Of a stretch of 5,756 bases of DNA, positions 1 to 5,400 are shown piece by piece. Every line of letters starts with the position of its first letter. Within the stretch, counting starts at the first letter, position 1. The notes below the pieces were generated by a model that saw only the letters and a list, made by a program, of their open reading frames with translations, did not search any database and was not told the DNA's origin. The stretch is from Actinomycetes bacterium (lineage in GTDB: Bacteria; Actinomycetota; Acidimicrobiia; Acidimicrobiales; UBA8190), in the NCBI GenBank assembly GCA_021798135.1, contig JAJZYI010000218.1:1-5756 (forward strand), read 5' to 3'. The position numbers and the translations under genes are program-made.

Positions 1-126
1 GCCCGCGACCGGCGCCGGGTCCTGGTCGGCCCCGACGCCGCCGTGATCGACCTGCTGGCGCGCCTGCCGGGGGGCTTCTACCAGCGCGCCCTGGTGCTCG
101 GCAGCCGGCGCCTCGGCAGGCACTGA
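1..126 (+). CDS. C-terminal end of a probable short-chain dehydrogenase/reductase (partial)
   Basis: Only the last 41 residues are present; the gene enters from the left edge in frame 1 and stops at TGA 124-126. The tail reads RRRVLVGPDAAVIDLLARLP, then GGFYQRALVLGSRRLG and RH. A basic 'RRRVLVGPDA' strand followed by 'IDLLARL' and an aromatic-Gln 'YQR' helix is typical of the C-terminal end of many actinobacterial NAD(P)-dependent short-chain dehydrogenases, which oxidise or reduce alcohols and ketones in the cytoplasm. The Rossmann fold and the catalytic Tyr-x3-Lys lie outside the window, so the family call rests on this tail alone and the substrate is unknown. The last two codons (agg cac) and the stop are the left border of a tandem repeat that runs into the intergenic region. 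Confidence 0.6.
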   Translation, partial: ARDRRRVLVGPDAAVIDLLARLPGGFYQRALVLGSRRLGRH

Positions 127-289
127 CCGCCACCGCCCGCCAGGCACCCGGCACCCGACCGACCGCCACCGCCCGCCAGGCACCCGGCACCCGACCGACC
201 GCCACCGCCCGCCAGGCATCCGGCCCCGCCACCGACCGCCACCGCTCCCCAGGGCATCCGCCCCCCCACCGACCGCCACCGCCCCGGCC
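125..289. repeat. 36-37 bp tandem repeat, about 4.5 copies
   Basis: Units start with gaccgccaccg and lie at 125-160, 161-196, 197-233, 234-270 and a partial copy from 271. The first two are identical 36-mers. The third and fourth are 37 bp and diverged, with caggcatcc or gggcatcc in place of caggcaccc. The first unit shares the 'ga' of the upstream TGA stop, and the preceding coding bases aggcac match the aggcac inside the units, so the array seems to have grown from the 3' end of the upstream gene. It is C-rich on the plus strand. No coding role is supported: the minus-strand open frame across it only reflects the repeat (Gly/Cys/Ala-rich). This array and the inverted repeat at 348-370 are all I see in the 291-base gap 127-417. 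Confidence 0.85.
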
Positions 290-347
290 CGCTCCGTCGG
301 CCTCGAGGGTGACCGGGAACGGGACGGACAACGCTCACCCACGCGAC

Positions 348-370
348 CAACAACACGGAGCGTGTTGTTG
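348..370. promoter_or_regulatory. Perfect 10-bp inverted repeat with a 3-bp spacer upstream of the lipoprotein gene
   Basis: CAACAACACG (348-357) and CGTGTTGTTG (361-370) are exact reverse complements separated by gag. The element is far less GC-rich than its surroundings and ends 47 bp before the ATG at 418. Two readings are possible: an operator for a dimeric regulator of the downstream gene, or a hairpin terminator for the upstream gene. No T-tract follows it (the next bases are ccaccctg), which argues mildly for the operator. A TTGATA hexamer lies just downstream at 379-384, but no convincing -10 box follows. Confidence 0.5.
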
Positions 371-417
371 CCACCCTGTTGATATCACCGAGAGCGTCAT
401 CGGCCGATGTTTGAGGC

Positions 418-1740
418 ATGGCCGGAGCGACAGCACCAGGGCGGGGGCGAGCCGGACGGGCACGCCGGTGGGCCGAGCGCACGGGACTGGTGGCGGCGAC
501 GGGGGCCGTCGTCGCCATCGCCGCCGGCTGCACCGTGGTGGCGGGCGGCGCCGGCTCCCCGTCGGGCACGGTCGCCACGCCGGCGGTCGCCTCGGGGGCC
601 GCTCGCACGGCCGTGCCGACCGGCACGGCGGTGCCGGGGACAGCGGCAAGCGGGCAGTCCGGCACCTCGGTGGCCCCGGCGGTCCTCGCCCGGATCACCG
701 AGCAGGCGAATTGGATCCTGCAGGCCCAGCTCCCCGGCGGAGCCCTGGCGTCGGAGCCCATCCCGTCCTGGAGCACCACGATCAGGATCTTCCCCTACCT
801 GTCGAACTACGGCGCCATCGGGCTCGCCCGGGCAACCAGCGTGACCGGCGACGCCGCCTACGCCACCGCCGCGTGGCGGTGGCTGGCCTGGTACGCGAGC
901 CAGGAGCTGCCGGGCAGCGGCGTCGTCCAGGACTCGACGGTCGCCAACGGAGCCGCCGGCTCCGTCACGAGCCTCGGCCAGGAGGACTCGACCGACGCCT
1001 ACGCGGGAACGTTCCTGCTCGCCGCCTACGACACGGAGCAGGCCGACCCGTCGAGCGCAGACCTGTCGGCGCTCGCCCCGGGCATCGCCGGCGCCGTCCG
1101 GGCCATCGAGCTCACCCTGCAGCCCGACGGGATGACCTGGGCCAAGCCGTCGTGGCAGGTCGCCTACCTCATGGACCTGGCCGAGACCTGCGCCGGCCTG
1201 CGGGCGGCGGCGAGCCTCGCCACCGACCTGGGCAACAGCACGCTGGCCGCCCGCGCCTCCGCCGACGCCGCCTCGATGACGGCGGCGATCGGCGGCCTCT
1301 GGCGCCCGGCCACGGGCAGCTTCGCCTGGGCGGCCTTCCCGAGCGGCTACACCCAGTCGGCGAACCTGGTCGACCTCTACCCCGACACCATGGAGCAGCT
1401 GTGGCCGCTCGCCTTCGGCGAGGCGACGCCGGCGCAGTCCACCACCGTGCTCCAGGCGGTGGCTGCGCACCAGCCGGCCTGGGACCAGCCCGACGCCACG
1501 GCCACCGACGACGGCTCGGCGTCGCCCCAGCAGGTCGGGTACTGGCCCCTCGGGGCCTGGGCCGCCGAGGTCAGCGGGAACGTGAGCGCAGGCGAGCAGC
1601 AGGCCGCCCAGATCTGGCAGACCGCCCAGTCGCACCAGGGATGGCCGTACACCGTCGCCGACGCGGGCGAGCTGATCGTCGCCGAATCGGGCGGACCGAC
1701 GCTCGCCCCGGCCACGGCCACGGCCACGTCGGCATCCTGA
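418..1740 (+). CDS. Secreted lipoprotein with a six-hairpin-glycosidase-like alpha-helical domain
   Basis: A 440-residue protein. The N-terminus has a basic region (RGRAGRARRW, 9-18), a hydrophobic stretch (about 23-36) and a lipobox ending A-A-G-Cys38, so it is probably an exported lipoprotein anchored at Cys38. Residues about 39-85 are a low-complexity Ala/Thr/Gly/Pro linker. The rest is a repetitive helical domain rich in Trp, Tyr and Ala: 'ITEQANWILQAQLPGGALAS', then 'IRIFPYLSNYGAIGLARA' (122-139), 'DLYPDTMEQLWPLAFG' (about 320-335) and 'GYWPLGAWAAE' (374-384). Helical pairs with Tyr-x-Asn-Tyr-Gly and Trp-Pro-Leu resemble (alpha/alpha)6-toroid glycoside hydrolases. That fold call is inference, and I cannot assign catalytic acids or a substrate. 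The ribosome-binding site is weak (only gagg close to the ATG). The C-terminal tail is an Ala/Thr repeat. It faces the bioY operon convergently. No functional partner is visible. Confidence 0.8.
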   Translation: MAGATAPGRGRAGRARRWAERTGLVAATGAVVAIAAGCTVVAGGAGSPSGTVATPAVASGAARTAVPTGTAVPGTAASGQSGTSVAPAVLARITEQANWILQAQLPGGALASEPIPSWSTTIRIFPYLSNYGAIGLARATSVTGDAAYATAAWRWLAWYASQELPGSGVVQDSTVANGAAGSVTSLGQEDSTDAYAGTFLLAAYDTEQADPSSADLSALAPGIAGAVRAIELTLQPDGMTWAKPSWQVAYLMDLAETCAGLRAAASLATDLGNSTLAARASADAASMTAAIGGLWRPATGSFAWAAFPSGYTQSANLVDLYPDTMEQLWPLAFGEATPAQSTTVLQAVAAHQPAWDQPDATATDDGSASPQQVGYWPLGAWAAEVSGNVSAGEQQAAQIWQTAQSHQGWPYTVADAGELIVAESGGPTLAPATATATSAS

Positions 1741-1814
1741 GCGCCGGCCACGGCGACACCGCCGTCCTGAGCCCCGGGCCGACGGCGCCCGGCGCCTGGG
1801 TCCGCCCGACGGGA

Positions 1815-1855
1815 ACGGCCGCCGCCGTGCCCGTGGAGGGTCCGGCGGCGGCCGT
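1815..1855. terminator. Hairpin between convergent genes, likely bidirectional terminator
   Basis: ACGGCCGCCGCC (1815-1826) and GGCGGCGGCCGT (1844-1855) form a perfect 12-bp stem with a 17-base loop. It lies midway in the 155-base gap between two converging stop codons (1740 on plus, 1896 on minus), where a shared terminator is expected. There is no U-tract on either side, which is common in high-GC actinobacteria. The rest of the gap shows only an imperfect copy of the upstream gene's 3' end (1741-1770). Confidence 0.6.
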
Positions 1856-1895
1856 CGTCAGAGCGCCGGCAGCGTCGGGCGGCTCGGCCGCAGGC

Positions 1896-2678
1896 TCAGA
1901 CCGTGACGACGGCCTTGTCGGGAACGGTCGCCGTGTCGGACCACACCGTGCGGCCCGCCGTCAGGCGCATGTCGAACTCGATGTAGGCCGCGCCGAGCAT
2001 GGTGTCGACGGCCAGCCGGTGCACGGGGTCGACGGCGGTTGCCGTCGGGTAGGTGACCGACGCCGGCCCGGTGAAGCGCAGCTCGTCGCCGAAGCCGTCG
2101 CGGCGGATGGCCAGGTCGCAGTTCCACTGGACCAGCTCGTGGACGGCGCTGCCCCCGCGGGTGGCCGGCAGGTGCCGCAGGGAGTACATCGGCGTTCCCG
2201 GCGGGATGAGCAGGTCGGCCACCTCGGCGCTCAGGCGCTGGGACGGCACCACGGCCACCTCGCAGAGCGGGGTCCCCGCCGGGCGGGCCAGCGTCCCCAC
2301 CACGGTGCCCGACCGCATCTCCACCGCGATGCTGGCCAGCTTCTTCGGCGCGCCCAGGACCTCGCGCCCCGCCGCCAGCGCGGCGTCGTCGGTCACGTAG
2401 ATGTACGGCACGTACAGGCCGGGCGCGCCGTCGTCGTCCACGACGCGCAGGATCGACACGAACTCGCCGTAGGGCCCGAGCGTGCTGGCGCCGTAGTCGG
2501 CGACGAGCACGGCACCGAGCGCGGGGGTGTCGACGTGCAGCCCGCGCGGCAGGATGGACGACACGTCCCCCGCCACGGTGAACCCGGCCACCACGCCGCG
2601 GCAGCCCCAGTACTCGACGCCCCGGGCCTCGTCCATCTCGTAGAGCGGCGCGTCGATCGGCGTTCCCTTCACCGTCAC
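1896..2678 (-). CDS. Acetoacetate decarboxylase family protein
   Basis: A 260-residue protein, close to the usual length of the acetoacetate decarboxylase (ADC) family, and third in the bioY operon. ADC enzymes use a Schiff-base lysine to decarboxylate beta-keto acids; relatives in the superfamily instead catalyse aldol/dehydration reactions. Visible family signs are G-P-Y-G-E72-F, matching the active-site Glu of the Clostridium enzyme, and GREVLGAPKKLASIAVE (104-120), whose adjacent Lys112-Lys113 match the catalytic Lys pair and whose Glu106 fits the conserved R-E. The key residues look intact, so a real Schiff-base enzyme is likely, though decarboxylation of acetoacetate itself is not proven. 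The chosen GTG (2678-2676) overlaps the upstream TGA in a GTGA arrangement. A second GTG one codon earlier (2681-2679) is equally possible. Both lie behind a GGAGGTG ribosome-binding site inside the end of the dehydrogenase gene, so the two are probably translationally coupled. Confidence 0.88.
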   Translation of the reverse strand: MTVKGTPIDAPLYEMDEARGVEYWGCRGVVAGFTVAGDVSSILPRGLHVDTPALGAVLVADYGASTLGPYGEFVSILRVVDDDGAPGLYVPYIYVTDDAALAAGREVLGAPKKLASIAVEMRSGTVVGTLARPAGTPLCEVAVVPSQRLSAEVADLLIPPGTPMYSLRHLPATRGGSAVHELVQWNCDLAIRRDGFGDELRFTGPASVTYPTATAVDPVHRLAVDTMLGAAYIEFDMRLTAGRTVWSDTATVPDKAVVTV

Positions 2679-3991
2679 CACTTGGCCATCACCTCCTCGA
2701 GGTCGTAGACCTCGTGCTCGTAGTTGTGGATGAGGTCGATGGCGGCGTCGAGGGCGAGCACCTCCAGGGTGCCGTCCTCGACCAGCAGGCAGCGGGCGTC
2801 GCGGAAGAGCTTCTCCACCAGCGACGCGCGGTTGAGGCCCAGGGCGCCCCACACCTGCACGGCGTCGTGGGCGTTGTCGAACGCCACCCGCTTGGCGTGG
2901 ACCTGAGCCGCCCGGCTGTGGCGGGGCGAGGCGCCGGTCCCGCCGTCGGGCGAGCCGATCACGGCACGCTGCACGTGGTCGAGCGCGGCCCGGCTGAACG
3001 CCCGGGCCGTCTCCACCCGCTCGAACATCGAGTACAGGGTGAGCTGGATGTTCTTGTGGCCGGCGATCGCCCGCCCGCCCTGCACGCGTTCGCGCGCGTA
3101 CCGCAGCGCCTCCTCCAGCGCGGCGCGGGCCACGCCCACGGCGACGTTGGCGATCGCCGCGCTCGTCATGCACAGCAGCTGGTCCCCGAACACCGCGTAG
3201 AACGGGCTGGGCGGCACCAGCACCGCGTCGTCGGGGACGAAGACGTTGTCGAAGAAGATCTCGCCCTGGGGCTCGTCGCGCACGCCGAGCATGTCGGCCG
3301 GCGGGCCGCGGCGGACGCCGGGCTCCCCGAGCGCCACGATGGCGAACAGGCCGTGGGCCATGTCGCCGTCGGTGCCCGCCTGGGCGTGGACCGCTGCGTG
3401 GGTGGCGATCGGGCCGGAGCTGACCCATGCCGCCTTCTGCCCGCTCAGGACCCAGCCACCGTCGGCGGGCCGGGCGACGAGCTGGCCGCGGCCGAGCCCG
3501 GGCGCGGCGCCGTCGCGCAGCGACGACATGAAGTCGCTGCCGTGGTCGGGCTCGGTGACCGCCCAGCACCCGTGGAAGGCGCCGGCGTCGTCCTCCAGCC
3601 ACGGCACCACCAGCCGTTCCCGCAGCGAGGGGCTCCCGTAGCGGGCGGCGCACACCAGCGGCAGCAGGTCGACGAGGAAGGCCGTCGCCAGCCCGAGGCT
3701 CCCCCAGCCCAGCTCCTCGAGCACGATGGCCTGCAGCCGCGGCGACACCGGCTCCGCCGGACCTCCGGCTTCAGGGGGCAGGAACATCCGGTGGTACCCC
3801 AGGGACCTGAGCGTGCGCAGCGCCGAGAAGAACGGCGAGCCGGCGGCGACGCGCTCGGCCGGCTGCATCCGGTCGAGCTCGCCGGCGGCGGGGCGCAGCA
3901 CCTCCGCCGCCACCCGGTGCACGGCGTCGCGGACGTCGCGCTCGTCCTCCGACAGCCCGGCGATGTCCAGGAAGGCCACGTCACCTCCCAC
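2675..3991 (-). CDS. Acyl-CoA dehydrogenase family flavoprotein with Asp at the catalytic-base position
   Basis: A 438-residue flavoprotein of typical acyl-CoA dehydrogenase length. These enzymes use FAD to make an alpha-beta double bond in an acyl thioester. Residues about 14-135 look like the N-terminal helical domain. The flavin/substrate motif WAVTEPDHGSDF (143-154) opens the beta domain, with GWVLSGQKAAWVSSG and GEIFFDNVFVP following. The C-terminal helical domain includes the 'QGGRAIAGHKNIQ' region and 'LFRDARCLLVEDGTLEVLALD'. In the usual pattern (RDAxxxxIYEGT) the base is the Glu before Gly-Thr. Here that place is Asp406, with Glu405 just before it. Start choice: GTG 3991-3989 has a GGAGG eight bases upstream (4004-4000) and overlaps bioY by 11 bp. 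GTG 3979-3977 (434 residues) is the alternative, four bases after GGGAGG. It sits between bioY and the decarboxylase-family gene in one operon. The substrate cannot be deduced. Confidence 0.9.
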   Translation of the reverse strand: MGGDVAFLDIAGLSEDERDVRDAVHRVAAEVLRPAAGELDRMQPAERVAAGSPFFSALRTLRSLGYHRMFLPPEAGGPAEPVSPRLQAIVLEELGWGSLGLATAFLVDLLPLVCAARYGSPSLRERLVVPWLEDDAGAFHGCWAVTEPDHGSDFMSSLRDGAAPGLGRGQLVARPADGGWVLSGQKAAWVSSGPIATHAAVHAQAGTDGDMAHGLFAIVALGEPGVRRGPPADMLGVRDEPQGEIFFDNVFVPDDAVLVPPSPFYAVFGDQLLCMTSAAIANVAVGVARAALEEALRYARERVQGGRAIAGHKNIQLTLYSMFERVETARAFSRAALDHVQRAVIGSPDGGTGASPRHSRAAQVHAKRVAFDNAHDAVQVWGALGLNRASLVEKLFRDARCLLVEDGTLEVLALDAAIDLIHNYEHEVYDLEEVMAKW

Positions 3992-4580
3992 GGCCGGCGC
4001 CTCCGTCGACGAGCCGCCACGTGGCCGGTGTGAGCCCGGCGGCGATCGCCGCCTTCAGCGCCTCGCCGGCCAGGAACGGCGTGCAGCCCAGGGCGAGCGC
4101 CTTGACCAGGCCGACGTGGAGCGCCACGGCCAGCCACGGCACGCCGACGGCGAAGATGGCCACCTCGCCGGCGACCATGAGCCCGGCCGAGCGCCAGATC
4201 CGCCGGTCCCCGCCGCGCTCGGCCAGCCAGCCGCACACCGCGGCGGCGAGCACGAACCCGACCAGGAACCCGCCCGTCGCCCCGGGCCACCCGCTGGCGT
4301 GCCCGGCGAACCAGGGCACCCCGGCAAGCCCGGCCACCAGGTAGAGGCTCATCGCTGCCGCCGCACGCCGCCAGCCCAGCGCCGTGCCGGCCAGCAGGAC
4401 GCCGAGCGTCTGCCCGGTGAGCGGCACCGGGGTGAACCCGAGCGGCACCGACACCTGCGCCAGCACACCCACCAGCCCGGCCGCACCGAGCACCGCGAGC
4501 ACGTCGCGCAGCGCAGCCCCGGGCAACAGGTCGGCCAGGACCGCCTGCCGGCTCCGAACCACCCCCACCTGCATCGGCAT
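3981..4580 (-). CDS. bioY: BioY family biotin transporter S component
   Basis: A 199-residue integral membrane protein, the substrate-binding S component of an ECF-type biotin transporter. Family signs are TPVPLTGQTLGVLLAG (50-65), the GLAGVPWFA segment (84-92) with GATGGFLVGF (100-109), GEVAIFAVGVPWL (138-150) and CTPFLAGEALKAAIAAGL (166-183), close to the conserved BioY 'PFLPGD-x2-K' end segment. About six hydrophobic segments are visible (about 27-45, 58-69, 72-90, 103-120, 131-152, 156-182). No ATPase (BioM) or coupling protein (BioN) is adjacent, so it either works alone, as some BioY proteins are reported to do, or borrows a shared ECF module. ATG 4580-4578 is chosen because AAGGAG sits six bases upstream; a second ATG two codons later would also fit. 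It is the first gene of the operon and follows the promoter and palindrome at 4613-4651. Confidence 0.93.
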   Translation of the reverse strand: MPMQVGVVRSRQAVLADLLPGAALRDVLAVLGAAGLVGVLAQVSVPLGFTPVPLTGQTLGVLLAGTALGWRRAAAAMSLYLVAGLAGVPWFAGHASGWPGATGGFLVGFVLAAAVCGWLAERGGDRRIWRSAGLMVAGEVAIFAVGVPWLAVALHVGLVKALALGCTPFLAGEALKAAIAAGLTPATWRLVDGGAGRGR

Positions 4581-4612
4581 TGACCACTCCTTCGCTCGTC
4601 GTCAAGCGATGC

Positions 4613-4618
4613 ACTATA
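4613..4618 (-). promoter_or_regulatory. Predicted -10 box of the bioY operon (TATAGT)
   Basis: On the minus strand TATAGT (4618-4613) matches five of six bases of the TATAAT consensus in an AT-rich island within very GC-rich DNA. Transcription would start near 4606 and give a leader of about 25 bases before the bioY ATG, holding the AAGGAG ribosome-binding site. No good -35 hexamer lies 16-18 bases upstream. The nearest, TTGAAC (4646-4641), is 22 bases away and lies within the palindrome. Confidence 0.55.
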
Positions 4619-4626
4619 GGTACCAC

Positions 4627-4651
4627 ATCTATTGATCACAGTTCAATAGAT
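4627..4651. promoter_or_regulatory. Palindromic operator candidate (9-7-9) at the bioY operon promoter
   Basis: ATCTATTGA (4627-4635) and TCAATAGAT (4643-4651) are perfect inverted arms around tcacagt. The element covers roughly -21 to -45 relative to the predicted bioY start, where a -35 box would be. Its AT content contrasts sharply with the flanks. It does not match the classical BirA operator (TTGTAAACC arms with a long spacer) or, as far as I recall it, the BioQ site. The ATCTAT half only slightly recalls the GntR-type BioR site. It is probably bound by a dimeric regulator of this operon, of unknown identity. Confidence 0.65.
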
Positions 4652-4681
4652 CGCCGCGCCTTTGCCCCTCCGCACGCAGCG

Positions 4682-4792
4682 CCGGGCCGGCGGCCGCCCG
4701 CGTGCCCCGACCGACAGCGGACCATGACGACCGTGCACCGGGCCGGCGGCCGCCCGCGTGCCCCGACCTCAGCGGACGATGACGACCGAGCA
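4682..4792. repeat. 56-bp imperfect tandem duplication of the usp 3' end and flank
   Basis: Copy A is 4682-4737 and copy B is 4738-4792. Their first 31 bases are identical. The rest differ at two bases and one small indel. Copy B contains the last codons and stop of the universal stress protein gene (C-S-V-V-I-V-R-stop, read on minus). Copy A, downstream of that gene, would read C-T-V-V-M-V-R-C with the stop lost. Each copy carries a CGGGC...GCCCG short hairpin (4683-4700 and 4739-4756) that could act as a weak terminator. With the promoter and operator above, this accounts for most of the 188-base gap 4581-4768. Confidence 0.85.
4739..4756 (-). terminator. Possible hairpin terminator after the usp gene (repeated at 4683-4700)
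   Basis: CGGGC and GCCCG arms, five base pairs with an eight-base loop, begin 12 bases past the usp stop. An identical hairpin follows 56 bp further on as part of the duplication. The stem is short, there is no U-tract, and such stems are common by chance at this GC content, so this is a weak call. Confidence 0.3.
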
Positions 4793-5230
4793 CCGGGCGT
4801 GCGCGGCGCTCTGCGCCGACACCGACCCGATGGTGAGGCCGTCGAAGCCGCCGCGGCCGTGGCTCCCCACGACGAGCAGGTCGCCGGGCCGGGCCGCGTC
4901 GATCAGGACCTTGGTGGCGTGGCCCTCGACGACGGCGGCCTCGACCGGCACGCCGGTCTCCACGTCCTCCTCGATCATCTTCTCCATCTGCTCGCGCGCG
5001 ACCGCCTGCTGCTCCGCCGGGGGCGGCAACGGCTGCAGCCACACCTGCTCGTCCACCACGTTCCAGGCGTGGACCACACGGACCGTGGCCCCCGTCAGCG
5101 CGGCGTACCGCCCGGCCCACCGCAGCGCGTTGCGCGACGCGTCCGACGCGTCGACGCCGACCACGACCCGCGGCACCCCCGCGTCGCCGGGAGCGGTCCC
5201 GGGTTCGATCCACGTCAGCTCGTGGCGCAT
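4769..5230 (-). CDS. Universal stress protein (UspA family), ATP-binding type
   Basis: A 153-residue protein with a single Usp domain, the usual length. It starts with an extra 20-residue N-terminal arm, followed by the first beta strand RVVVGVDASDASRNALRWA (21-39) with the nucleotide-site Asp27. The C-terminal motif G122-S-H-G125-x9-G135-S136 exactly fits the G-x2-G-x9-G-(S/T) ATP-binding signature, followed by the last strand CSVVIVR. Such cytoplasmic proteins bind ATP and act in survival of starvation, hypoxia or other stress; the precise job is unknown. ATG 5230-5228 is chosen because GGGGAGG lies six bases upstream, and the open frame further upstream has no Usp similarity. It stands alone, separated from bioY by 188 bases, so it is probably its own transcript. 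Upstream are a DevR-like palindrome (5387-5400) and a 16-base palindrome (5260-5275). Confidence 0.93.
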   Translation of the reverse strand: MRHELTWIEPGTAPGDAGVPRVVVGVDASDASRNALRWAGRYAALTGATVRVVHAWNVVDEQVWLQPLPPPAEQQAVAREQMEKMIEEDVETGVPVEAAVVEGHATKVLIDAARPGDLLVVGSHGRGGFDGLTIGSVSAQSAAHARCSVVIVR

Positions 5231-5259
5231 GGTCCACCTCCCCTTCGCCGCGGACCGCA

Positions 5260-5275
5260 CGGCACGCCCGTGCCG
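5260..5275. promoter_or_regulatory. 16-base palindrome just upstream of usp
   Basis: CGGCACG (5260-5266) and CGTGCCG (5269-5275) are perfect arms with a 2-base spacer. It lies 29 bases before the usp ATG, upstream of its ribosome-binding site. It could be an operator overlapping the promoter or the early leader. High GC raises the odds of chance palindromes, so confidence is modest. Confidence 0.35.
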
Positions 5276-5386
5276 GCCCGACGGCCGCATGCCGCTCCCC
5301 TGGGTGCGCCGGACGACCCCCGGGGTGGGGCCGGGCGCGTGGAGGCGCACCGCCTCCATCGTCGTCACCGCCGATGCCCCCGGCCA

Positions 5387-5400
5387 GGGCCGAACGGCCC
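5387..5400 (-). promoter_or_regulatory. DosR/DevR-like box upstream of usp
   Basis: On the minus strand the site reads GGGCCGTTCGGCCC, a perfect 6-2-6 inverted repeat about 156 bases before the usp ATG. The mycobacterial DosR box has GGGAC and GTCCC half sites with the same 14-base core spacing, and DosR/DevR response regulators often control universal stress protein genes in actinobacteria. The half sites here are GGGCC rather than GGGAC, so this is a variant at best. The assignment combines the sequence with family knowledge and is inference. Confidence 0.4.

Noticed and set aside
125..289. A CRISPR array
   Set aside because: The units are contiguous, with no unique spacers between conserved repeats; this is a simple tandem repeat.
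78..779. Minus-strand frame with repeated CLAGGGGRSGAG units
   Set aside because: The protein repeat is just the translation of the 36-bp tandem DNA repeat, and the rest is antisense to the lipoprotein gene. No ribosome-binding site or domain supports it.
309..2708. A 799-codon plus-strand open frame
   Set aside because: Its product is His/Arg/Gly-rich with no domain, and it overlaps the lipoprotein gene in another frame and two well-supported minus-strand genes. It is a high-GC shadow.
1896..3653. A single 585-codon minus-strand open frame covering both the decarboxylase-family gene and most of the dehydrogenase gene, suggesting a fusion
   Set aside because: Only the part from 2678 downward has family motifs. 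The upstream part is an Arg/Gly/Ala/Pro-rich shadow frame of the dehydrogenase gene, and a GTG with a good ribosome-binding site marks the true start.
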